From: Saprospiraceae bacterium
GTDB taxonomy: Bacteria; Bacteroidota; Bacteroidia; Chitinophagales; Saprospiraceae
Length of the DNA: 64,000 nt
Direction of reading: 5' to 3'
Assembly (NCBI GenBank): GCA_013001975.1
Contig: JABDKX010000216.1
Span: forward strand, 21,322 to 85,321
The notes below the pieces were generated by a model. That model did not search any database. It saw only the letters and a list, made by a program, of their open reading frames with translations, and was not told the DNA's origin. The position numbers and the translations under genes were made by a program. Positions 26,681 to 37,100 of the stretch are shown piece by piece (within the stretch, counting starts at the first letter, position 1; every line of letters starts with the position of its first letter).

Positions 26681-29600
26681 TTATCTTAAGACAGTAACAT
26701 CACTGGCTTCAATAACTTCTCTACCTTCAACTTCCAATTCAATCAAGTAAACATATACACCAGCTATTACATTTTGTCCACCTACTTCTGACCAACGTCC
26801 ACTCCATCCTAATTCTACTCTGCCGTCAGGATGATCTCTTGTATACTCATTAATCGCTTGATCATGAACTAATTCACCCCATCTGTCATAGACCTTAACT
26901 GTTTTCACTAAGATTGAACTTCCTTTTCCATAAATCGCCCAATTCCTATTATCATCACCATCAGCTGTCTCAGAAATAACATTTGGAATGTAATATTTTT
27001 GAATATCGAAAACGTCAACACGCACTGTCGTTTCAATGAAGCAATCTTCGTTGAAGAAGACTTGAACTGTGATCTCAACATCATCAGGATAATCTTCACC
27101 TAATATCGTTATTGGCTCACAATCTGTTCCTTCACAAATAATTTCTCCATTCGCCAACCAGATAACATCACCAATATTTTGTGCGTTGGTATTTAAAGTA
27201 TATTCTCCAGTATCCGTATTTAAGATTGCTAGAGGGCCATCAATACCGATGTCTGGTTCAACTGCAGCAAATATTTCTAATTGCTGAGTAGTCACACAGT
27301 TATTCGCATCCGTTACTTCAATTGTATGCAATCCTGGTTGTAGTATATCTATAAACGCAGGAAAATTTTGTGGAGGTAAATTATCAGCAGTATAAGTATA
27401 AGGTGCTGTTCCACCACTCACTTCTGGATTTATTCCCCCAAATTGGAAAGAATAACAATCAGGATCAATTGGATTAATTGCAGTAATCTGAGGTGCATCG
27501 AAAAGTACTATATTAATACTGGTATCGTACGCACACTCTGAGAATTCAATGGAGTATGTCAATTCAACATCTTGACCAGAAAGTCCAGAAGGACTGAATA
27601 ATCCATTAGCAGTCACACCTGTGCCTGACCAAGATCCAACACCAGTTTCACCTGGAGGGCCGTTCAGTAATTCAATATCTAATTGAACATTCATTTCAGA
27701 ACCATCCAAACACATTTCATTTGTAAAGTTTCCTAAATCAAAGAATGCAGCAGGACATGCTCCTGTTGTACATGGAGATACAAGATCTGCCAACTCACAA
27801 GAACTATCTGTAATAAATGCAATGGTGATTACTACTTCTGTGCCTTCAACCAAACCATCGACTCTAAAGTCAGAGTTATCTTGAGTAGTTTGGAAAACAC
27901 CATCAATTGAAATACTGTATTGATTTACCCCTTCAACATCATCCCAATTCCAATTAACAAATGAATTTGAAGATGTACAATTAATATTAGGTGTAATTAA
28001 TTCAGGGTCAACTTCAATTGAAGTAGTTACTGGTTCAGACAAACAACCTTCATTATCTAAAGTCAATGTTACTACATAAGTACCAGCCGCATCAAAGCTT
28101 AATTCATATGGACCGAATCCAGAACCAACAGCTGTGACACCTGTACCCCAATCCCAAATTGCCGTTTCATTATTATTGAATACACTAGTCGCTTCAACCA
28201 TTGTCGTTTCTGTAACACAAATATCGTCGTCACTAACAGTAATACCTCCTTCAGGAATTATAATAATTTCTACTTCAATTTCATCGCTATATTGACAATT
28301 TCCTTCTACATATTCATATTCTAAAATGTACATCATGTCCATTTCATCATCTGGTGTAAATCGACCATTCGCATCTACAAACGGAGAATTCCAATTACCA
28401 ACACCGCCACCAACAACACCATCAATTACTGGATCAACCAATTGAATACCACCAAGGGCAGCATTATAACAAGGGTCAGATAAAGGTGTAAATGTAAATG
28501 TTGCTTCTGGACAATCACCTGCCGTACAATCACGTGTACGCGTTACGTCAGCACAATTGTCAAGATCGTTGAGTGCCGTCACAGAAATCGAAACAATGTC
28601 ACCTGGCTCTAGTCCTCCTTCGAAATAAGTCGTAGAATCTTGGATACCAATTAATGTTCCATTGATGGTAATTTCATACATACTCGCACCTGCAACTGGA
28701 TCCCATTCAAATAAAACATAATCAATGCCTTCCTCTGTACAGAATGGATTATCAAAAACCAATGGTGTACAACTGATAGCAACACAATCTGCTGTTCGCG
28801 TTACATTTGGACACTGATTTGGACTTAATGCTGTTACTGTAATAACAACGACATCATCTGGCATTAAGTTATCGATTAATATATCTGAGTCTGGATAGTT
28901 ATTTTCATCAACTTGAGCTCCTCCATTAATCGTATAGCTGATATCATAACCTGTAGCACCAACTACATCATCCCAATCAAATTCAACAAAATCTAAATCT
29001 TGATCAATACAAGTAATTTCACCCATTATCAAGGTATCTAAAACCGTAACATCAACAGAGAAATTATTAGTACAAGATTCCGGTGTTAGTACAGAAACAG
29101 AAATTGTCTTTTGTCCTGAAGAAGTCCAGGAAACCATTCCATTTGCATCTATCGAACCATCTACTCCATAATCCCAAGTAGCCACATCATCAACATTGCT
29201 GTCATCAATAGTTAAACTTGAACCCAAACATAATTCAGAGACTGAAGGTGCAAATGTTGCATTAGGTTGTGCAAATACTGTAACATTAATTGTTCGCGAC
29301 CTCATACAATCCCCGTTTTGGTATACATACGTAAGGGTAACAGGTGTAGTTCCAACTGGAAATGCAGAAGGTGTCACAGCACCTGAGGCATCAACTGCAC
29401 CAACTACTGGGCTTGAATATTCTGCCGCACCATTTACTCCAGTTACGTCAAAACTGAATGGATCAATAAGGTTACTAACACAGAAAGAAGTATCAGACCA
29501 TAAATTGAAAATCCAATCTGGATCTGGACAATCTAAAGCTTGACATTCTAAGCTGGAAGCAGGTCCATTAAAACAAGGAGCATCTCCGATCGCAACTACT

Positions 29601-32600
29601 GAAATTTCAACGACATCATTAACACTTAATCCAGGGAAGTCAACACTTAATTCAGTTGCTGTATTTGTCATAACAGTGCCTACACCTGTTGGTGCTTGGA
29701 TAACCGTAATTTCATAACCAGTTGCGCCCACGACTTCTAACCAAGTGAATCCAACTGAACTTGCTGTTGTTGAACAGTCAATAATTGGGGCAGTTAAAGG
29801 TGCTACAACTTCAAAATCACGACTAACTGGTTCAGATACGCAACCTTCATTATTAACTACCACTAGGCTTACTGTATAAGTTCCTGCTGCTGAAGCGCTG
29901 TAATTAACTGGACCAGGTCCACTTTGATTACCACTGTTATAGTTATCAGAAGACCACATGTACTCACTAATTTGAGTTTGGTCTCCATTAAATTCTGCTG
30001 CTGCCAAATCACCTACACACACTGGGGAGACGATTGTAAAGTCAGGAACAGGTAAATCTATCGTTTGAACATATACTTCAAATGCTTCACTGATTCCACA
30101 TGGTGTATTTGCAATAACCAATATTGGCATATTTGCAGCAAAGTCATAATCTGTAAAATCTACTTCGATCATATCATTAATTGGAGCATTCATTACAGTA
30201 CCGTTAGCACCAGCTGGGAATGTCCAATCATAGGTTGATCCTGCTACAGGGTCAATCACATTAAATATTTTTCCTGTTAAGTCATTTATACAAAACAGAT
30301 CGTCTCCTTCTACAACTGGAGGAATGGCAGTACCACTATCTAGGTCAAATGGTCCAAACAATTTTGTACATTCTGCAACCACTTGCAAAGTTTCATCATA
30401 AGCTCCATCAATAAAGCTGTATTCGATTTCTACAAAATATGGTCCTGCTGTAGCTGGTGTTACGTTAAAGCAAGGTCCACTGCCAGCATTTAACATCGTA
30501 TTAGCATTAACCCAATTCATTCCAAAATAATCTGGATTGATTGTTGGATGTTCAGGATGATCATCTTCCAATTGATCAATAGATAATTCAAAACAATACT
30601 CTGTACCTGTAGGCGTACAAGGTCCTTGCGTAAGAACGCCTTCTACAATCGCTGTATCAACAGTTACGAGCAGTAATGAATCACATCTTTGATTTTCCCA
30701 ATCTCTTATTATAGAGCCTTCTGGAATTCTAAAGAAGAAATCTTCCATCTCGACGGTTAATTCATAGTTGTCTTCAGGCCATTCCCAAATGTAACTATCC
30801 AAATCTCCATCTTCATCTCTAAATTGACAATCAAACATATAAAGTAAAACATCTATTGGTTCTAAATTTCCAATAGGAATAATTTGTATTGATTGATTAA
30901 ATCTACATCCACATTCAGGATCGAATACCTCAAATGTCAATATGCTGATGCCATCATTATCAGTGGCGTCTTCTACTTGTTCTAATGTAATGTTATCAGG
31001 ACCAATCCACTCGATACCATCTCCATTAGGATCATCTCCCACAATACTTGGATCCCAACCACCTAATTCTAAAAGGTCTTCAACACACACCTCATAAGGA
31101 CCGAAGAATTCATCAGGTAATGGAGCAATTGTCACAAATGTACAACAGTCATCGCATTCTGCATCAGAACATTCCGCTTCAATGTCAGTCAAACAAATTT
31201 CAAAAGTCGTTTCAACAGTTACATTCTCGAAAGTCAATGGTGGAATAGTAAATCCATCACCGTCTTCACCAGTTGTCCATGACTCATCTGTCATACCATT
31301 GATTGGTGGATTAAACGTCCAGAAGAACTCAGCACCCAAATCAGGGTTATAAGGACCAGGACTGTCATATTCTCCTTGATCAGATGGCGAATCGCCAGCA
31401 TGCCAAATATCAAATTGCAATTCTGTTTCTGGACAATATGTACCTGGAGGTAAAGTTGGTAATTGAACACAAGATTCTTCAACTACGACTTCTTCAGGTG
31501 TATCTAAAATAAATTCCAATCCTTTTTCAATCGTAATTTCATAATCACATTCTGCACCATTACATCCATCCACAAATAGATAATAAGTATTACCAACTAT
31601 TAAGTCACTTATGCCATAAGTAATTTCGTCCAGACCACTTGAACAGTTTGCATCACCACCGATACAAACCCCATCGTCATCTTCACAGAAATCATACACT
31701 CCAGATTGAAGTCCGACTGGACCACCACCCATTGCACACATATTAGGAGCCACTTCTACACACAAATCAGATCCACCTGCTACGAAGGAAAACCAAGACA
31801 TGTTATGTGGAACACCTGCGCCATTACATAAAGAAGGTGGCCAATCAAGTACAGATCCTAAATATTCAGGTGTACAAGATTCAAAACCGTCTAATAATTC
31901 TTCTATGTTACAAGTGTGACACCCATCTGCAACAGTTTCACAACTTTCTAAACAAGCGACACCACCACCAACACAATTTGAACAAATGATACTAACACAA
32001 AACTCATGGGTAATAGAATTTCCACAAGCATCTTCAACGATATAAGTAACACATGTTTCTCCGCCTCCAAATTGTTCGCCTGGTGGAGGACCTATTTGGT
32101 AAAAAATAACTGGTTGACAGTTATCTTCAAATTCTGAACCTTCACCAAGTGGATATATTGGCCACTCCTCTCCTGTGTCTTCATTTTCATAATATCCATT
32201 AGGGAAATTATATCCTTCATCACAATTGGCTACGACCAATTCAATATCTTCTGGAAGATAGTCATCTTCGTCTCCTAACCATTCTGGAGCTTCTTGATCA
32301 TCAACTGTAACAATTTGTGTCCATTCACCAGCTGAATTACCACAAGCATCTTCGAAAACCCAAAATCTTTCAATTTCTACTTGGTTATCACAATTTTCAA
32401 CTAAGTATGTTTCTTCAAATAAAGCAACTGCAGATTCACAATCATCAGGAGCAAATAGATTGTCTGCTGGTGGAATTTCATCAGCACAATCATATGTTGC
32501 ATCTGCCGGAAGCGTACCAGGGATAGAAGGATTTGTAGTATCTTCTACTGTAATTGTTACAGTCTCTACAGCGGATTGGTTACCACACTCATCTTCTACA

Positions 32601-34030
32601 TAAACATCAAAAATGTAATCTCCAGCTAAAAGACCAAAACAGTCTGGGTCTGGTACAGTAGCTTCTTCCATTACAGGATCGGGTGAAAATACCCAAATCA
32701 AATCAGCTGGATCTGTACAATCGTTAACATCAGTTGCGGAAGCACTAGCGATAATTCCATTAATAATATCTAACATTCCCCCATTCGTAATCATCTCTCC
32801 AACACATTCTATGGCAGGAGGATTATTATCTATAGCTTGTATTATAGGTAAATCAAGATCATCAATAATAATATCAGCAGATGTTTCAACTGTATTTCCA
32901 CATTCATCTTCTATTGTAAAAGTTACCGTTTCAAATCCAGGACCATCACAATCTGGTTTAGTTCCAGAGTAATCATTAGATATTATTAATTCATCAGTTG
33001 CCGTACAATCATCATCAATAACAGCATTTCCTACTAAATCCAACCAATCCATAATATCGGTATCATTAGTACTTGGATCACAAACTAAAACTAAGTCTGA
33101 AGCAGCTGTATTTAAATTAGGATCTGTAGTATCTTCTAAACTAGCTGTTGCAATGTATGTCTCAGTCATACCACATTCATCAGTTAATGTCAATTCAACT
33201 TCAATATCTGGTCCATCACAATCTGTAAAACCAGTACCATCCCAATCACTCACTAACATTAGATCTGCAACATCCGTACAATTATCAGAAATTAAAATAT
33301 TTGCTAATAGGTCACTTTCCCAAGTTGTCAAGTCAGCTACATTTCCCATACCATCACACTCGAATGTAGCATCAAAAGCATTTGGCCCATCATCAAAAGA
33401 AGGGTCTGTAGTATCTTCTAAAGTAAATGTTGCAGTTGTTGCAACAGCAGAGTTGCCTGCTTCATCTTCAACCCAAAAATCTACTGTAATAACTCCATCA
33501 TTATTGCCACAAGTTGAAGCTAAATCAGCAAGAGCTACAGGATCAGGATTTGTAAACCAAGTAAAGTCAGCAGGATCATCTGTACATTCATCTATATATT
33601 CTGCTCCAGCGTGATCATTAATCCAATTCATTAAAAGCGTCATATTATTTGGAAGGTCACATTCTTCTGTTTCATCATCAGCAGGGACATCTAATGTAGG
33701 CGGTGTGGTATCTTCGATTGTCACATCTATTGTTTCATCTAAATCCATTTCAACTCCACAATCATCTTCAGCATTTATATTAATCGTGATAACGTCACCA
33801 TCTTCAAAATCGCCAGGATCAACATAATCCCAAGTAATGATTGCATCGTTGGCACAACTTGCAGTTGAAGCTACCAATCCATTTAGGTAACTAAGAATAT
33901 CAGCATCGTTATCGTCATCATTACATTCAAGGGTAAAGCCAGTAGGCGTAGTATCCCAAACTAATTGAGCTTGAATGTTGACTGAACAAAAGCCAAAGAT
34001 TATAAAAAGTGCTAGGTATAATTTTTTCAT
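26681..34030 (-). CDS. Giant secreted multidomain protein A (2449 residues) with type B T9SS sorting domain
   Basis: An exported, very acidic, Cys-rich protein. Signal peptide: MKKLYLALFIIFGFCSVNIQAQ. Residues about 20-680 hold six or seven HYR/Ig-like repeats of 80-105 residues, most marked by an EDTT-P motif. From about residue 690 (a WFSFVAGG segment similar to pre-peptidase-C domains) to the end it is colinear with the neighbouring 1909-residue protein. Residues about 1300-2100 contain PKD-like and fibronectin-III-like modules (WDDVVGATGYDIS, WDPVAGASMYEIT), each followed by a CxAxxC-type linker. The last about 105 residues (YYIPNVI, KVYDRWGELV, GVYVYLIELEVEG, final Arg) are the CHU_C/gliding-motility C-terminal domain, the type B T9SS export and sorting signal. 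I infer a surface or released adhesin; no catalytic domain is visible. Confidence 0.92.
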   Translation of the reverse strand: MKKLYLALFIIFGFCSVNIQAQLVWDTTPTGFTLECNDDDNDADILSYLNGLVASTASCANDAIITWDYVDPGDFEDGDVITININAEDDCGVEMDLDETIDVTIEDTTPPTLDVPADDETEECDLPNNMTLLMNWINDHAGAEYIDECTDDPADFTWFTNPDPVALADLASTCGNNDGVITVDFWVEDEAGNSAVATTATFTLEDTTDPSFDDGPNAFDATFECDGMGNVADLTTWESDLLANILISDNCTDVADLMLVSDWDGTGFTDCDGPDIEVELTLTDECGMTETYIATASLEDTTDPNLNTAASDLVLVCDPSTNDTDIMDWLDLVGNAVIDDDCTATDELIISNDYSGTKPDCDGPGFETVTFTIEDECGNTVETSADIIIDDLDLPIIQAIDNNPPAIECVGEMITNGGMLDIINGIIASASATDVNDCTDPADLIWVFSPDPVMEEATVPDPDCFGLLAGDYIFDVYVEDECGNQSAVETVTITVEDTTNPSIPGTLPADATYDCADEIPPADNLFAPDDCESAVALFEETYLVENCDNQVEIERFWVFEDACGNSAGEWTQIVTVDDQEAPEWLGDEDDYLPEDIELVVANCDEGYNFPNGYYENEDTGEEWPIYPLGEGSEFEDNCQPVIFYQIGPPPGEQFGGGETCVTYIVEDACGNSITHEFCVSIICSNCVGGGVACLESCETVADGCHTCNIEELLDGFESCTPEYLGSVLDWPPSLCNGAGVPHNMSWFSFVAGGSDLCVEVAPNMCAMGGGPVGLQSGVYDFCEDDDGVCIGGDANCSSGLDEITYGISDLIVGNTYYLFVDGCNGAECDYEITIEKGLEFILDTPEEVVVEESCVQLPTLPPGTYCPETELQFDIWHAGDSPSDQGEYDSPGPYNPDLGAEFFWTFNPPINGMTDESWTTGEDGDGFTIPPLTFENVTVETTFEICLTDIEAECSDAECDDCCTFVTIAPLPDEFFGPYEVCVEDLLELGGWDPSIVGDDPNGDGIEWIGPDNITLEQVEDATDNDGISILTFEVFDPECGCRFNQSIQIIPIGNLEPIDVLLYMFDCQFRDEDGDLDSYIWEWPEDNYELTVEMEDFFFRIPEGSIIRDWENQRCDSLLLVTVDTAIVEGVLTQGPCTPTGTEYCFELSIDQLEDDHPEHPTINPDYFGMNWVNANTMLNAGSGPCFNVTPATAGPYFVEIEYSFIDGAYDETLQVVAECTKLFGPFDLDSGTAIPPVVEGDDLFCINDLTGKIFNVIDPVAGSTYDWTFPAGANGTVMNAPINDMIEVDFTDYDFAANMPILVIANTPCGISEAFEVYVQTIDLPVPDFTIVSPVCVGDLAAAEFNGDQTQISEYMWSSDNYNSGNQSGPGPVNYSASAAGTYTVSLVVVNNEGCVSEPVSRDFEVVAPLTAPIIDCSTTASSVGFTWLEVVGATGYEITVIQAPTGVGTVMTNTATELSVDFPGLSVNDVVEISVVAIGDAPCFNGPASSLECQALDCPDPDWIFNLWSDTSFCVSNLIDPFSFDVTGVNGAAEYSSPVVGAVDASGAVTPSAFPVGTTPVTLTYVYQNGDCMRSRTINVTVFAQPNATFAPSVSELCLGSSLTIDDSNVDDVATWDYGVDGSIDANGMVSWTSSGQKTISVSVLTPESCTNNFSVDVTVLDTLIMGEITCIDQDLDFVEFDWDDVVGATGYDISYTINGGAQVDENNYPDSDILIDNLMPDDVVVITVTALSPNQCPNVTRTADCVAISCTPLVFDNPFCTEEGIDYVLFEWDPVAGASMYEITINGTLIGIQDSTTYFEGGLEPGDIVSISVTALNDLDNCADVTRTRDCTAGDCPEATFTFTPLSDPCYNAALGGIQLVDPVIDGVVGGGVGNWNSPFVDANGRFTPDDEMDMMYILEYEYVEGNCQYSDEIEVEIIIIPEGGITVSDDDICVTETTMVEATSVFNNNETAIWDWGTGVTAVGSGFGPYELSFDAAGTYVVTLTLDNEGCLSEPVTTSIEVDPELITPNINCTSSNSFVNWNWDDVEGVNQYSISIDGVFQTTQDNSDFRVDGLVEGTEVVITIAFITDSSCELADLVSPCTTGACPAAFFDLGNFTNEMCLDGSEMNVQLDIELLNGPPGETGVGSWSGTGVTANGLFSPSGLSGQDVELTYSIEFSECAYDTSINIVLFDAPQITAINPIDPDCYSFQFGGINPEVSGGTAPYTYTADNLPPQNFPAFIDILQPGLHTIEVTDANNCVTTQQLEIFAAVEPDIGIDGPLAILNTDTGEYTLNTNAQNIGDVIWLANGEIICEGTDCEPITILGEDYPDDVEITVQVFFNEDCFIETTVRVDVFDIQKYYIPNVISETADGDDNRNWAIYGKGSSILVKTVKVYDRWGELVHDQAINEYTRDHPDGRVELGWSGRWSEVGGQNVIAGVYVYLIELEVEGREVIEASDVTVLR
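27755..30060 (-). repeat. Composite PKD/FnIII/CxAxxC repeats in protein A
   Basis: The CxAxxC-type linker recurs at 29528, 28769, 28511 and 27755 (position of the second Cys codon). Spacings are 759, 258 and 756 bases: two full units of about 253 residues and one short unit holding only the FnIII-like part. Copies are diverged at the DNA level. Confidence 0.7.
32290..33720 (-). repeat. HYR/Ig-like tandem repeats in protein A
   Basis: EDTT-P or variant motifs (EDTTPP, EDTTDP, EDTTDP, DDLDLP, EDTTNP, DDQEAP) occur at roughly 33712, 33415, 33130, 32858, 32540 and 32300, giving units of about 80-105 residues. Each has one or two conserved Cys and a DECGN/DEAGN-type strand near its end, as in HYR domains. 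Confidence 0.75.
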
Positions 34031-34086
34031 CAGATTAGATTAAGTCTCGTTGTGACGCGAGTTGTTTATTCATAATATAACGCTTA

Positions 34087-34127
34087 AAAGAAGCAAAGGA
34101 GACTGATTAGTTCTCCTATGCTTTCTT
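34087..34127 (-). terminator. Intrinsic terminator of the 1909-residue gene
   Basis: Read on the minus strand, AAGAAAGCATAGGAGA pairs with TCTCCTTTGCTTCTT across a loop of about nine bases, followed by a T-rich end. It begins ten bases after the stop of protein B and precedes protein A, so the two giant genes are likely separate units. Confidence 0.75.
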
Positions 34128-34136
34128 AAATTTTAT

Positions 34137-37100
34137 TTATCTAAAGATGGTAATATCACCACCGATTATTTCTGTCCGTTCTTCTACATCAACTTCAAGT
34201 ATGTAGACATATACGCCAGTCATTAAAGCTTTGTTGTCAGATAATCCATCCCAAAGGATATGGCTACTGACTGGTGGCGTTAAGTTGTAGATTTCTTCGT
34301 GGACCATATTACCCCACCTGTCATATATCTTGATACTTTTCGGAACCGTTTCGTTGCCTTTGATGAAAATTTTCCATGCATTATTTTCATCAATACTATT
34401 TAATGTGACAATATTTGGTACATAAAATGCTTGTATTTCTTTAACATCTACTGGGAATGATTCAGCTAAGACCATACATCCCCCATCGTAAATAACTTCA
34501 ACATTTAGGACAAAATCAGATCCTGCACTTATAACAGTATATGAAGTACAATTGGCACCTTCACAAACAGGCGTCGGATTTCCTTCAATAGTCCAAATTA
34601 TATTTTCTATGTTATCGGCATTTTGAATATCAAGTGTAAACATGCCATCATTATCAATAATAATTGTGTTAGGACCATCTATTTCAACACTAGGTGTATC
34701 TGGTGCTAAAATGGCAATAGAAGCCATATTTACACAACCATTATCATCAGTGACTTCTACTGTATGTGTTCCAATAGAAACATTTTGGAAATCGCCAGAA
34801 CTTTGAGCAGCTCCACCATCAAGTGAATATGTATAATTCGCAGCTCCTCCCATACCTACAGCCGTAATAACACCCATATCATCCATTGGACAAGCAGGGT
34901 CCATTGCAGTCAATTCTAAAGTAGGTTCTTCTACGAAAGTCAATTCCAAAGGAGGTGATGTGTAAGAACAGCCGGCTTCTTCATAATTGTATACAACTTC
35001 ATAAGTTCCAGCAGTTACTAAGTCAGGATCAACAAGTCCTGTATTTGCATCAGCTATTGGCGTTCCAGACCAAGTACCCGTTCCATTTCCTGTTAAATCA
35101 TCAGGAGTAGCAGATAATGTGAAACTTTGAGCATTTGCATCTAAGCAGTACTCTACCATAGCATTATTACCAAATGTCCAAGTAGTTGGTTCACATGGTT
35201 TAGAAGCACACAAAACAGTTGCAGACATAACATTTCCACAAGCACATTCTGAAATAGCTTCAACCACAATTTCTATTTCTTGATCTTCCGTAAGGTTTTC
35301 TATTGTAAAAGAAGTATTTGTCGTTGTAGTAGCTTGAACACCATCTACAAATACTACATAATCTGATCCACAATCCACATCATCCCAAGAAATATCTACA
35401 GAATTGATATCAGAAGAATTACATATGATTTGAGGTTGTTCTAATTCAGGTTCAACTGTAATGGTAATGGTTTCCTCTTCACCGATACAACCTTCATTAT
35501 CAACAACCAAATCAATTTCATAAGTACCTGGTGTGTTATAAGTTACATCGTAAGGTCCGAATCCAGAACCAGATTCAACGCCACCAGTAAAATCCCAATT
35601 AGCAACTTCATTTCCAGTACCAGAAAAATTACTTTGCACATTTACAGAGCTGCCTTCACAAATGACCATGTCCCCATTCAATGCTAAATCAGCAATTGGC
35701 ACTACATTAATTCTAAATTGAACTGGGAATTGAGTCGAACAATTGCCTTCAGTGAATACTGCGGTGAACTCATAATCCTGAGAAGTATTAGAAGGCGTAA
35801 ATTCATTATTTGCATTTACATCTGACTCTAACCAACTAAGCGTGACTGTCGAGTTAGGCATATTACTTACTGCACTTACATCCAGAGTGATTGGACCTGA
35901 TCCTATTTCATAACATTGGACATCATCTACATTTTCAGTAATTGTAGGTTCAACACATTCTTGAGCAGAACACATTAACGTTGATTCCTTGTTTCCACAA
36001 ACTGGATCAAGGGCTACAACTCTTATTGTTCTTTCATCGCCAGAATTCAGACCAGAGATTAAATATCCTGAGACATTTACTGATTCAACAAATGAACCAT
36101 CAACATAAATTTCATATTCTGTAACTGCGGTCTGATCTTGCCAACCAAATTCAATAAAATCCGTATCTACATCCACACAAAAAATACGTGGTGTTTCGAC
36201 CGTATCGGTGACATTTATTTGTTCCGTAACAACGGCATCAGGGCAATTGTCTACTTGGTATCCCAAACTGACATCAAATACACCTGGTATATCAAAATCT
36301 AGAGTAAATTCCTCTGGATTAATAAAATTCAAGGTAGCGTTTCCATTATCGAAAGTAATATCTTGAGTTGTTATTCCAGAAGGTTGTGTTGGAATGGTTA
36401 CTGTTACAATTTCATCTATACAAATGTCTGCCATATCCAATGCAATACTTGGAGTAGGTACATCTATTAATTCAAAATCGATTGATTCAGTTGTTATACA
36501 GCCATCATCTGGATTTGTATAACTGAATAATACAGTATATGTATTTGCAGCCAATCCATTAGGATCAAATTCTGCATCTATACCACTCACATTAACACCA
36601 TCACCTTCATAAGTGAACGTTCCTAAATCAGGTGTTACACCATCAACTGTAGTTAAAAGGTTTACAGGATTATTTAAGATATCATTACTACAAAATATCT
36701 GTTGAGAAGCAGTTAGTTCAATGACAGGTACTGCACATGTTCTTGCTTGACAAGTTTCAGTGACAATTTGTGTATTACATCCATTATCAGCTACTGTAGT
36801 AATCGTTATTTCAACAACATCGCCTTCATTTAAAACTGGCTCAGTGTATCCGGGAGTGGTTTGTGTTGTTACGACAGGTGTTCCTCCATTTATTGAAACT
36901 GAGACTTCATAAGATGAGGCACCGGCTACATCATTCCATCCCAGTTCTACATTATCAGTACCTGGTGTACATGTTATAACAGGAGGAGCAATGGTATCGT
37001 TAACCATAATTTGAACCATACCATCATCCATACATGCTGTTGTTGCATTCATAAACGAGGCCATCACTGTTCTTGGACCAGGAGTAGAATAAGTCAAGCC